Below are positions 7,483-14,652 of a stretch of 29,344 nt of DNA, in pieces. Each line of letters opens with the position of its first letter. Positions within the stretch are counted from its first letter, which is position 1. This stretch comes from Gammaproteobacteria bacterium (GTDB lineage: Bacteria > Pseudomonadota > Gammaproteobacteria > Steroidobacterales > Steroidobacteraceae): contig JAQGOE010000311.1 of the NCBI GenBank assembly GCA_028293725.1, positions 1-29,344 on the forward strand, given 5' to 3'. The translations under genes and the position numbers were made by a program. The notes under the pieces were generated by a model. It did no database searches and had not been told where the DNA came from. It saw only the letters and a program-made list of their open reading frames with translations.

Positions 7483-7518
7483 TTTTGCGTTGTGGAGCGA
7501 CGGGTTTTGCGCTGTGAT
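7483..7518 (+). promoter_or_regulatory. Tandem 22-bp-spaced direct repeat, candidate AraC operator
   Basis: TTTTGCGTTGTGGA (7483-7496) and TTTTGCGCTGTGAT (7505-7518) share 11 of 12 bases in the core TTTTGCGYTGTG. They are in the same orientation with a 22-bp period, two helical turns. Direct half-sites about 21-22 bp apart are typical of AraC-family activators. The repeat lies in the gap between the AraC gene and its divergent operon, 55-90 bp before the operon's first start codon. The rest of the gap (7297-7572) has a strong AGGAG ribosome-binding site at 7561-7565; no convincing -35/-10 pair was found. Confidence 0.55.
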
Positions 7519-7572
7519 CCGCGCAGTTCGCCCATGCGCTGACTACGCTGCGCGGGAATCAGGAGAGTATTC

Positions 7573-9396
7573 ATGACCATGCCGGACAAGCCTCGCGGAT
7601 TCCCGCTGCCTAGCTCGCTGAAGGTGGTGCCGGGGACCGAGCGCGCACAGGCGGCGTACCCGTATACGACCCAGTTCAGCGCAACGGACGACGATCGATT
7701 CTGGTTCTATAACTCCATGCATTTTCCTGAGCCCATGTCGGCATTCGACATGGTGACCGCGGAGGCGGCTTACTGCGCGCTGGGTGCGTCCAACACCCGC
7801 GTGCATTGCCTACCCACAACTCTGGGAATCGACCATCGGATCATCAACGGGCGCGTTTACATCGGCGGCAATGCCGTGACCGACCCCGCCGAGATCGCCC
7901 GCCGCACCGAGGAATTCCAGAAGCGCGCCTTCTATTACTACGCGAACTGGGAGCGTTTGTACGCGCAGTGGCGCGAGAAGATGATGGCGCTCATCAAGGA
8001 CGCGCAAGCCCTGCCAAAGCCGCAGTTACCGGAGTTCGAGCCGCTCGAGAACGTTCATGCGGGGCGCGGTGTTGCCTCGAATCACTACCTGCTCGACACG
8101 TACCAGAAGACCCTCGAAGGGTACTTCCGGATGTGGCATCACCACTTCGAATTTCTCCTGCTCGGGTACGGCGCTTACTTGACGTTCTTCGCCTTCTGCA
8201 AGAAGGCTTTTCCCGAGATCACCGACCAGACTATCGCTCGCATGGTGGCCGGGATGGAAGCGGAAATCTTCCGGCCCGATGATGAGCTGCGGCGCCTGGC
8301 GCGTCGCGCTGTGGAACTCGGCGTGGACGCGACGTTCCAGAAGCACGTGTCGGCCGATGACATCATCGCGACCCTCAAACAATCCGGCGCGCCGGGACAG
8401 GCGTGGCTCGAGGAGCTCGAGGTCTCGCGACATCCATGGTTCAACATCAATGTGGGCGACGGATTTTATCACTATCACCGCGCCTGGAATGACGACCTGT
8501 CGATGCCGTTTGCGTGCCTGCCCGAATATATCAAGCGGGTGAAGTCCGGAGATTCCCTGGAGCGGCCGATCGGACGGCTGCAGGCCGAGCGGCAGGAGCT
8601 CATCGAGGGCTATCGGGAATTGTTGAGTACGGATGAGGATCGCGCGGCTTACGACCAGATGATCACGCTGGCGCACCGCGTATTTCCCTATGTCGAAGGC
8701 CACAAGTTCTACTGCGAGCACTGGTACACGAATCTCTTTTTCAACAAGATTCGCGAGTTCGGGGCGCTTCTGTCGGCGCATGGTTTTTTCCCCGGTACCG
8801 AGGATGTCTTCCAGCTCACGCACTACGAGTTGGAGTTGGCCATCATCGATCTCATGACATCCTGGTCGAATGGCTCGCCTCCTCGTGGGCCGGCGCACTG
8901 GCCCGCCATCGTGGCCGAGCGGCGCGCGGCTCTGCAGGTGTGGACCAAGAACGAAACGCCACCGGCGCTCGGACCGGTTCCCGATGTGATCGATGACCCT
9001 GCCATTGTCATGCTTTGGGGTATTACCCGCGACAACCTCAACGCCTGGCTGTCGGCGGATTCGGGAGCGGACAGCAATGAGTTGCGCGGATTCGCCGCGT
9101 CCAGCGGCGTCGTCGAGGGTCCGGCTCGCATCGTGAAGTCGGTCGAAGAGATCTCACGCCTGCAGCAGGGCGATATTCTCGTCTGCCAGATTACCAACCC
9201 AACCTGGGCGCCTATCTTCCAAACCATCGTCGCGGCGGTATCCGATATTGGCGGCTCCATGAGCCACGCGGCCATCGTCGCGCGTGAGTATGGATTGCCC
9301 GCGGTGGTCGGCACCGGCAACGCTACCTCGCGGATCAAAGACGGCCAGCGGATACGGGTCGACGGCGGGCGCGGTATCGTGACGATTCTTCAGTAG
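7573..9396 (+). CDS. PEP-utilising phosphotransferase subunit, phenylphosphate synthase subunit-1-like
   Basis: A 607-residue protein (about 68 kDa). The last 100 residues are the swivelling phosphohistidine domain of PEP synthase/PPDK: GGSMSHAAIVAREYGLPAVV, with His565 as the expected phosphorylated residue, then GTGNAT..I.DGQ.I.VDG. The long N-terminal part (FWFYNSMHFPEP, IDHRIINGRVYIG, a histidine-rich WHHHFEFLLLGYGAYL, ARRAVELGVD) is not the PEP-binding barrel and resembles subunit 1 of phenylphosphate synthase. There a His at nearly the same position (569 in Thauera, from memory) carries phosphate from ATP to phenol. The enzyme would accept a phosphoryl group generated by the next gene's ATP-grasp subunit and pass it to a hydroxyl or enol substrate. 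AGGAG seven bases upstream supports ATG 7573. A rifampin-phosphotransferase-like role is less likely because of the split architecture and the carboxylase neighbours. Confidence 0.8.
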   Translation: MTMPDKPRGFPLPSSLKVVPGTERAQAAYPYTTQFSATDDDRFWFYNSMHFPEPMSAFDMVTAEAAYCALGASNTRVHCLPTTLGIDHRIINGRVYIGGNAVTDPAEIARRTEEFQKRAFYYYANWERLYAQWREKMMALIKDAQALPKPQLPEFEPLENVHAGRGVASNHYLLDTYQKTLEGYFRMWHHHFEFLLLGYGAYLTFFAFCKKAFPEITDQTIARMVAGMEAEIFRPDDELRRLARRAVELGVDATFQKHVSADDIIATLKQSGAPGQAWLEELEVSRHPWFNINVGDGFYHYHRAWNDDLSMPFACLPEYIKRVKSGDSLERPIGRLQAERQELIEGYRELLSTDEDRAAYDQMITLAHRVFPYVEGHKFYCEHWYTNLFFNKIREFGALLSAHGFFPGTEDVFQLTHYELELAIIDLMTSWSNGSPPRGPAHWPAIVAERRAALQVWTKNETPPALGPVPDVIDDPAIVMLWGITRDNLNAWLSADSGADSNELRGFAASSGVVEGPARIVKSVEEISRLQQGDILVCQITNPTWAPIFQTIVAAVSDIGGSMSHAAIVAREYGLPAVVGTGNATSRIKDGQRIRVDGGRGIVTILQ

Positions 9397-9403
9397 GCGC
9401 GCG

Positions 9404-10456
9404 ATGTCCTCGACGGAAGTCATCGGCTGGTTCGCCGATATCGGGCTGAACGACAGGCCCCAGGTCGGTGGTAAGGGAGGCAGTCTCGGCGAACTGCAAC
9501 GCGCCGGCATCGCCGTCCCTCCGGGATTCGTGGTTAAGACGGGTGCGTTCGAGCGCTTCATACAGGCTCTCGAGCGTAAGTCGCCGGTGCGCTCGCGCAT
9601 AGAAGCGTTGGCGGGTGGAGATCTTGCGGCGACTACAGCTTCGTGCGCTGAAATACGCGCCAGGGTCGAGGCCGCAGAACTTCCAGCGGATGTGCTCGAT
9701 GAGATCGCGTCGGCGCATGCAGCGCTGTGCGGTGATAATGGCCGGACTCCGGTCGCCGTGCGTTCATCGGCAACTACTGAAGACGCGGCTGATGCCAGTT
9801 TCGCCGGTCTGCAGGATACCTACTTATGGGTCACTGACCTGAAGCAAACACTGCAGCGTGTTCGAAGTTGCTGGGCGAGCTTGTATTCAGTGGAGTCTGT
9901 CACGTATCGCCGAGCGCGCAGTCTGCCGGAAGATGGCGTGGCGATGGCGGTGGTTGTGCAGAAGATGGTCGCTGCTCGAACAGCGGGTGTGATGTTCACG
10001 CGGAGTCCCGTTACGGGAGATCGTTCGGTGGTGACGGTCGAGGGCTCGTGGGGTCTCGGCTCTGCTGTCGTGGGCGGTGAGGTCACTCCCGATCGGTGGG
10101 TGTTAGGGAAGATTACCGGTGAAATCTCCGTGCGGGAGATCTCGGAGAAACTCATCCACCATGTGCCGATTCCGCTGGGTGGCACGGAAAGCATCCCCGT
10201 TGCCGAAGAGTTGCGTCGCGCTCCGTGCATGAGCGACCAGGAGTTGCAGGCACTCAGAACTATTGCGCGCAAAGTGGAGCGTCACTACGGTCGTCCGCAG
10301 GACATCGAGTGGGCGGTGGAGCGAGAGACCAACCAGATTCTCTTGCTGCAGAGCCGGCCCGAGACGGTGTGGTCGGCGAAGGAGGCGGCCCCTGTAGCTC
10401 GCCCCACCCAGGATCCGGTGTCGCATGTCTTGTCGATTTTTGGAGGTAAACGGTGA
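9404..10456 (+). CDS. PEP/pyruvate-binding ATP-grasp subunit, phenylphosphate synthase subunit-2-like
   Basis: A 350-residue protein equal to the isolated N-terminal ATP-binding part of PEP synthase. Visible motifs are GGKGGSLGEL at residues 22-31, VRSSATTED at 119-127 followed by ASFAGLQDTYL, QKMVAARTAGVMFTRSP, GSWGLGSAVVGGEVTPD, and PQDIEWAVE with the closing QSRPETVW. It would bind ATP and phosphorylate the histidine of the preceding gene's product, releasing AMP and phosphate. A protein of this size as a separate chain matches subunit 2 of phenylphosphate synthase; classical PEP synthase is one chain of about 800 residues. The third, CBS-domain stimulatory subunit known from phenol degraders is not in the window. 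The gene starts 7 bp after the previous stop and overlaps the next gene by GTGA (10453-10456). Confidence 0.85.
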   Translation: MSSTEVIGWFADIGLNDRPQVGGKGGSLGELQRAGIAVPPGFVVKTGAFERFIQALERKSPVRSRIEALAGGDLAATTASCAEIRARVEAAELPADVLDEIASAHAALCGDNGRTPVAVRSSATTEDAADASFAGLQDTYLWVTDLKQTLQRVRSCWASLYSVESVTYRRARSLPEDGVAMAVVVQKMVAARTAGVMFTRSPVTGDRSVVTVEGSWGLGSAVVGGEVTPDRWVLGKITGEISVREISEKLIHHVPIPLGGTESIPVAEELRRAPCMSDQELQALRTIARKVERHYGRPQDIEWAVERETNQILLLQSRPETVWSAKEAAPVARPTQDPVSHVLSIFGGKR

Positions 10457-10920
10457 GTCTTACTGCCGCGGATGTCGCGGAAATCATGCGCCTGGTGGAG
10501 CAGTCCGGGTTCGATTCGCTCACCCTGGAGATGGACGGCATCAAGCTCAGTCTGAGGCGCGGTGGGACGGAAGAGGGCGCTGTCGATCTCAAACGCGAGG
10601 TATCGGCGGAGACGCCTCCGGGTCCGATGCAGGCGCCGCCTGTTGTAACAGCAGCGCCACCCGCAGCCGACCCGAACTTGCACGAAGTCACCGCGCCATT
10701 GCTTGGTACCTTCTACCGGTCTCCGAAGCCCGGTGCGCCGCCGTTCGTGGAAGTCGGGTCGCAAGTCGAGGAGGAGACGATCGTTGCCATCATCGAAGTG
10801 ATGAAGCTAATGAACACGGTGCGTGCCGGTGTCAGTGGCACCGTGACCGAGATATTGGTTGCTGATGGGGCGCTCGCGGAATACGGCGAGACGCTTTTGC
10901 GCGTGCGCAAGGCGGGCTGA
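10453..10920 (+). CDS. Biotin carboxyl carrier protein
   Basis: A 155-residue protein. The N-terminal 40 residues (VAEIMRLVEQSGFDSLTLEM) resemble the start of AccB-type carriers, followed by a Pro/Ala-rich flexible linker at about 50-75. The C-terminal biotinyl domain reads APLLGTFYRSPKPGAPPFVE, then IIEVMKLMN with Lys118 as the biotinylation site. The residue before the MK is Val rather than the usual Ala (EVMK instead of EAMK), a tolerated but uncommon change. The 'thumb' sequence GTFYRSP is AccB-like. GTG 10453 is preceded by GGAGG at 10442-10446, a strong site, and overlaps the previous gene's stop. In this operon it carries carboxybiotin between the biotin carboxylase and the HMGL-type carboxyltransferase encoded downstream; whether it also serves acetyl-CoA carboxylase cannot be seen here. 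Confidence 0.92.
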   Translation: MSLTAADVAEIMRLVEQSGFDSLTLEMDGIKLSLRRGGTEEGAVDLKREVSAETPPGPMQAPPVVTAAPPAADPNLHEVTAPLLGTFYRSPKPGAPPFVEVGSQVEEETIVAIIEVMKLMNTVRAGVSGTVTEILVADGALAEYGETLLRVRKAG

Positions 10921-10924
10921 TCAG

Positions 10925-12301
10925 TTGGTCATCCGTCGCGTGCTCATAGCCAATCGGGGAGAGATTGCCGTGCGAATCATTCGCACCTGCCGCAAGCTCA
11001 ACATCGAGACAGTCCTGGCTGCTTCCTCCGCGGATGTTGATAGCGTCCCCGCGCGACTTGCGGACCGCACGGTGTGCATAGGCCCCGCACGCCCGGGCGA
11101 AAGTTATCTCAAGGTCGAAACGATCGTGCACACGGCCCTCGCCACGAAGTCGGACGCTATCCATCCAGGTTACGGGTTCTTGTCAGAACGCGCCGCTCTC
11201 GCGAGTCTGTGCGAGTCGGAAGGCGTCGTGTTTATCGGGCCGACCGCCGCGCAGATCGAAGCTGTGGGCGACAAATTGCGGGCGCGCTCGGAGGCAGTTG
11301 CCGCGAATGTACCCGTCGTGCCGGGTGGTGCGGTGGCGTCAGTCGAGGAGGCCATCGCGTTGGCCCGAGTCACTGGCGTCCCGCTCCTGGTGAAGGCGGT
11401 GGGCGGCGGCGGCGGCAGGGGAATGAAACGTGTGGATCGGTTGGAGGATCTTCCAGAGACGTTGGAGTTGGCTGCCGCGGAGGCTGGCGCTGCGTTTGGC
11501 GATGCGCGCGTGTATCTGGAACGCTACATCGCGAGCGGGCGCCACGTGGAAGTACAGGTTCTGGGCGACGGCAATGGGCGCGTTATCCATCTTGGTGAGC
11601 GCGATTGCTCGGTCCAGCGCCGGTATCAAAAGCTCGTGGAGGAAACTCCCGCGCCCGATCTGCCGCAGGGATTGCGTGACGCCCTGCATGCCGCGGCAGT
11701 CAGATTTTCGGAGCGGTTATCTTATCGCGGCGCCGGCACCGTGGAATTCCTGGTCGATCGGGAGCGCGAAACGTTTTATTTCCTCGAGATGAACGCGCGC
11801 ATCCAGGTCGAGCATCCGGTGACGGAAGCCGTAACCGGAGTGGATCTGATCGCGGAACAGATCGCTGTGGCTAGCGGCGCCGGACTGCGGTTGGCGCAAG
11901 CCGATATTCGGCGGCAGGGCTGCGCCATCGAGTGCCGGGTCAATGCCGAAGACCCCGCCAATGATTTTCGTCCGAGTCCGGGGCAGGTGCGTGAAGCGGT
12001 CTGGCCTTCCGGGGACGGCATTCGCGTGGATACGCACATTGCCGCGGGCTCGCGAGTTCCTCCCTTCTACGATTCGCTCCTGGCCAAGATTATTGCTCAT
12101 GGGCCCGATCGAGCGACCGCCGTGACGCGACTCCGCCATGCCATCGCAGCGACGCGGATCGTGGGTGTGCATACCAACCTGTCTTTTCAGGAAGTGGTAC
12201 TCGCGGACCCTGAATTTCAGCAGGGCGGATTCGACACGGGATTCCTGGCGAGGCTGCTCGAACGTCGCCCTGTTACATCGGAGCGCGTGAGCCATGGCTG
12301 A
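10925..12301 (+). CDS. Biotin carboxylase subunit
   Basis: From TTG 10925 the product has 458 residues, the normal length for a stand-alone biotin carboxylase, and starts MVIRRVLIANRGEIAVRIIR like the family. The frame extends further upstream to 10859, but that part overlaps the carrier gene and adds nothing conserved. The ATP-grasp glycine loop is GGGGGRGMK at 160-168; ERDCSVQRR is at 225-233; EMNARIQVEHP at 288-298; and FYDSLLAKI lies near 390. All key residues for ATP- and bicarbonate-dependent carboxylation of biotin seem present. One small variant is RYQKLVEETPAP where RHQKxxEEAP is usual. It starts 4 bp after the carrier stop and overlaps the carboxyltransferase gene by 8 bp. Confidence 0.93.
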   Translation: MVIRRVLIANRGEIAVRIIRTCRKLNIETVLAASSADVDSVPARLADRTVCIGPARPGESYLKVETIVHTALATKSDAIHPGYGFLSERAALASLCESEGVVFIGPTAAQIEAVGDKLRARSEAVAANVPVVPGGAVASVEEAIALARVTGVPLLVKAVGGGGGRGMKRVDRLEDLPETLELAAAEAGAAFGDARVYLERYIASGRHVEVQVLGDGNGRVIHLGERDCSVQRRYQKLVEETPAPDLPQGLRDALHAAAVRFSERLSYRGAGTVEFLVDRERETFYFLEMNARIQVEHPVTEAVTGVDLIAEQIAVASGAGLRLAQADIRRQGCAIECRVNAEDPANDFRPSPGQVREAVWPSGDGIRVDTHIAAGSRVPPFYDSLLAKIIAHGPDRATAVTRLRHAIAATRIVGVHTNLSFQEVVLADPEFQQGGFDTGFLARLLERRPVTSERVSHG

Positions 12302-13781
12302 CATTCAACTCGTCGAGACTTCGCTTCGCGATGGCAACCAGTGTCTCTGGGCGGCACTCGGCGTCGACACCGCGAGGACCCTTACGATCGCCCCGGTGAT
12401 GGATCGAGTGGGTTTCAAGGCCATCGACTTCACGACGTCCACGCACATGGGTGTGGCGGTACGCTACAAGAAGGAAGACCCCTGGGAGCGCATTCGGCTC
12501 ATGGCGGCGGCCATGCCGAATACGCCGCTGCAATTCATGTCCACGGGATTCCGCTTCATTTCGTGGGAGACCGCGCACGCGGAGTTCATGGCGCTGGCGT
12601 TCCGCGTGCTTGCCCGCAATGGCATACGCCGTTTCTGCCTGGCGGACCCCATGAACGATGCGGATTCGAACATCGCCTGCGCGCGTATGGTCAAGCAGGT
12701 GGGGGGCGAGTACGTCATTGCGGCACTCGTCTTTACGTTGAGTCCCATTCATGACGACGCGCATTACGCCGAGGCCGCGCGCAAGCTCGCGGCGTCCGCG
12801 GACGTCGATGCTCTCTACATCAAGGATCCGGGCGGCCTGCTTTCACCAATCCGGGCGCGAACGCTGATTCCGGCGATCAAGGCAGTCATCGGTGCCAAGC
12901 CGCTGGAGTTGCATAGTCATTGCACCATCGGACTCGCCGAACATGCCTACATGGAGGCACCTGAACACGGTGTGAGTGTTCTTCAGTGTGCCTCGGGTGG
13001 GGCCGCCGATGGTACTTCGAATCCCCTGGCGGAGCGGGTCGTCGCAAACCTGCGCGCGCTCGGTCACACGGTTCGTGTTGACGACGAGGCGCTGAAGGAA
13101 ATCGACAGTTACTTCACCCGCCTGGCCGAGGCGGAGGGATTGCCGGTGGGGCGGCCGCAGGCCTTTGACGCTGCGTATCTTCAACACCAACTGCCGGGGG
13201 GCATGGTAGGCACTATGCGCCGGCATCTGGCGGAGAGTCGTCTATCGCACCTGGAAGGGGCTGTGATCGAGGAGATCGGTCGCGTCCGTGAAGAGCTCGG
13301 TTGGCCGATCGTGATGACGCCCTTCGCGCAGATCGTGATGACGCAGGCCGTCATGAACGTGATGAGCCAGGAGCGCTACAAGGTGATTCCGGATGAGGCG
13401 ATTCGCTATGCCATCGGCCGTTTCGGCAAGCCCAATGTTCCGATTGACGCGCAGGTGATGGATCGCATCGAGTCGCTTCCCCGGACGAAGGAGTTGCGGG
13501 CGGAAGCCTCAATGGCCCCGCTCAGCGAACTGCGCCGGCAGGTTGGAGAGAGCCTTTCTGACGAGGACTTTCTGCTTCGAGCCACGATGCCGGCCGGGCA
13601 GGTGGATGCGATGAGGGCCGCAGGTCCAGCCGCGCGGCACTACAACCCAGCGCTGAAGCCCGTGATGAGTCTCATCCGCCAGCTCGCCGAGCATCGGGAC
13701 TTGTCGTGGGTTTCCGTCGAGAAGCCAGGGTTCAGGCTCGAACTGAGTAGGCAGGCGCGCGGCGCGGGATCCCCTCCATGA
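12294..13781 (+). CDS. HMGL-type carboxyltransferase (PycB/OadA-like) with altered substrate pocket
   Basis: A 495-residue TIM-barrel carboxyltransferase without a biotinyl domain. It keeps the catalytic frame of pyruvate carboxylase/oxaloacetate decarboxylase: ETSLRDGNQ at 9-16 (metal ligand Asp13, Gln16), IKDPGGLL with Lys177 at the carbamylated-lysine position, HSH metal ligands His207 and His209, and Thr241 in DGTSNP where the essential proton-shuttling threonine lies. The C-terminal part (QLPGGMVG, GWPIVMTPFAQIVMTQAV, ERYKVIPDE) is OadA/PycB-like. In pyruvate carboxylases the stretch after 'EDPWERLR..PNT.LQ' reads LLRGxN and its Arg holds the pyruvate carboxylate; here it is FMSTGFR (81-87), with Thr84 in the Arg place. 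The 'WGGATFD' segment is also replaced (DFTTSTHMG). The acceptor is therefore probably not a 2-oxoacid. ATG 12294 overlaps the previous gene by 8 bp and the next by ATGA. Confidence 0.9.
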   Translation: MADIQLVETSLRDGNQCLWAALGVDTARTLTIAPVMDRVGFKAIDFTTSTHMGVAVRYKKEDPWERIRLMAAAMPNTPLQFMSTGFRFISWETAHAEFMALAFRVLARNGIRRFCLADPMNDADSNIACARMVKQVGGEYVIAALVFTLSPIHDDAHYAEAARKLAASADVDALYIKDPGGLLSPIRARTLIPAIKAVIGAKPLELHSHCTIGLAEHAYMEAPEHGVSVLQCASGGAADGTSNPLAERVVANLRALGHTVRVDDEALKEIDSYFTRLAEAEGLPVGRPQAFDAAYLQHQLPGGMVGTMRRHLAESRLSHLEGAVIEEIGRVREELGWPIVMTPFAQIVMTQAVMNVMSQERYKVIPDEAIRYAIGRFGKPNVPIDAQVMDRIESLPRTKELRAEASMAPLSELRRQVGESLSDEDFLLRATMPAGQVDAMRAAGPAARHYNPALKPVMSLIRQLAEHRDLSWVSVEKPGFRLELSRQARGAGSPP

Positions 13782-14638
13782 GCGCTGCTGTGAGTCAGGA
13801 GTCGGCGCCGCCCGAGCTGTTGTCGCCCATCAAGGGGTTCATGTTTGATCTTGATGGGACGCTGTTGCTCAGCGACCGATCGCTGGGTGGCTACGAGGTG
13901 CTGCCGGGGGCCGTCGAAGTGCTCTCCACATTGCAGGAGCGCAAGATCCCATTCGTCGTGCTCACCAATGGCAGCGCCTATCCGCCGGCCGAGCAGGCCG
14001 CGCGTTTGCGAGGCATCGGTCTGCCTATTGCCGATGACCGGATGTTCACGCCGTCCAGCGTCGCGGCGGAGCTCATGTCTCGTAACGGTGTCGCCAGGGC
14101 ACTCGTGTTGGGCAATCGCGGAGTGGGGCACGCACTTTCCGAGGCAGGTATCGAGACGGTGTTCACCGGAGAGCCACGCGCGAGCGAGGCTGACGCTGTC
14201 TATGTAGGCTGGCATCCGGACTGCGGCATGAAAGACATCGAAGCGGCATGTCAGGCCATCTGGGCTGGTGCGAAGCTGTATGTTGCATCGGACGTGCCCT
14301 TCTTCGCCACGCGGCAGGGGAGGACCATGGGTTATTCCTATGCCATCGTCGGCGCGATCCATCGCATGACAAAGGCCCCTACGATTCTCACCGGCAAGCC
14401 TTCATTGCACGCGCTACGTTTCATCGCCAGGAAATTGGGCGTTCCAGCTCGCAATGTCGGGGTTGTAGGAGACGACCCGGCCGTGGAAATCATCATGGCT
14501 CGCCGGGGTGGCGCGACGGCCTTCGGGGTGACGACGGGCGTCATGACACACGAGGACTGGGCGCGCGAGACCGGCAAGCGCCGGCCCCATCGGGTGCTGA
14601 CACAAATTCGCGACGTGCTAGCAGAAGGCATCGCCTGA
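13778..14638 (+). CDS. HAD-superfamily phosphatase, NagD/p-nitrophenylphosphatase-like
   Basis: A 286-residue HAD hydrolase. Motif I is FDLDGTL with nucleophile Asp24 and acid/base Asp26; motif II is TNG (63-65); motif III Lys207 is in TGKPS; motif IV is GDDPAVEI with Asp232/Asp233. The large cap insert between motifs II and III, with EADAVYVGWHPD, is the type IIA cap of NagD, phosphoglycolate phosphatase and p-nitrophenyl phosphatases. It is the last gene of the operon, overlapping the carboxyltransferase by ATGA (13778-13781). Its place beside a phosphotransferase suggests it removes phosphate from a phosphorylated intermediate or from a dead-end product; phenylphosphate carboxylase also includes a small HAD-family subunit, an attractive parallel. 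The specific substrate is unknown. Confidence 0.87.
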   Translation: MSAAVSQESAPPELLSPIKGFMFDLDGTLLLSDRSLGGYEVLPGAVEVLSTLQERKIPFVVLTNGSAYPPAEQAARLRGIGLPIADDRMFTPSSVAAELMSRNGVARALVLGNRGVGHALSEAGIETVFTGEPRASEADAVYVGWHPDCGMKDIEAACQAIWAGAKLYVASDVPFFATRQGRTMGYSYAIVGAIHRMTKAPTILTGKPSLHALRFIARKLGVPARNVGVVGDDPAVEIIMARRGGATAFGVTTGVMTHEDWARETGKRRPHRVLTQIRDVLAEGIA

Positions 14639-14652
14639 GCGGGGCGCCTCAG
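14635..14652. terminator. Short hairpin at the HAD/SDR convergent junction
   Basis: CTGAG (14635-14639), eight-base GC-rich loop, CTCAG (14648-14652). As at 4987-5000, the arms contain the two convergent stop codons (TGA and TCA). No U-tract follows, so this is a weak candidate for a bidirectional terminator. Confidence 0.2.

Noticed and set aside
7237..7576. Two short plus-strand ORFs in the AraC/operon gap
   Set aside because: No ribosome-binding site, no similarity to known proteins; one starts inside the AraC gene. The gap is better explained as regulatory.
7573..10456. Classical PEP synthase split by a frameshift
   Set aside because: The gene order is reversed relative to PEP synthase (His domain gene first), each ORF has its own start, and the PEP-binding barrel is absent, so it is a genuine two-subunit enzyme.
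10453..12301. Housekeeping acetyl-CoA carboxylase accBC
   Set aside because: The carrier and carboxylase are AccB/AccC-like, but they overlap a dedicated HMGL-type carboxyltransferase gene and lie inside a catabolic-type operon; a dual role cannot be excluded.
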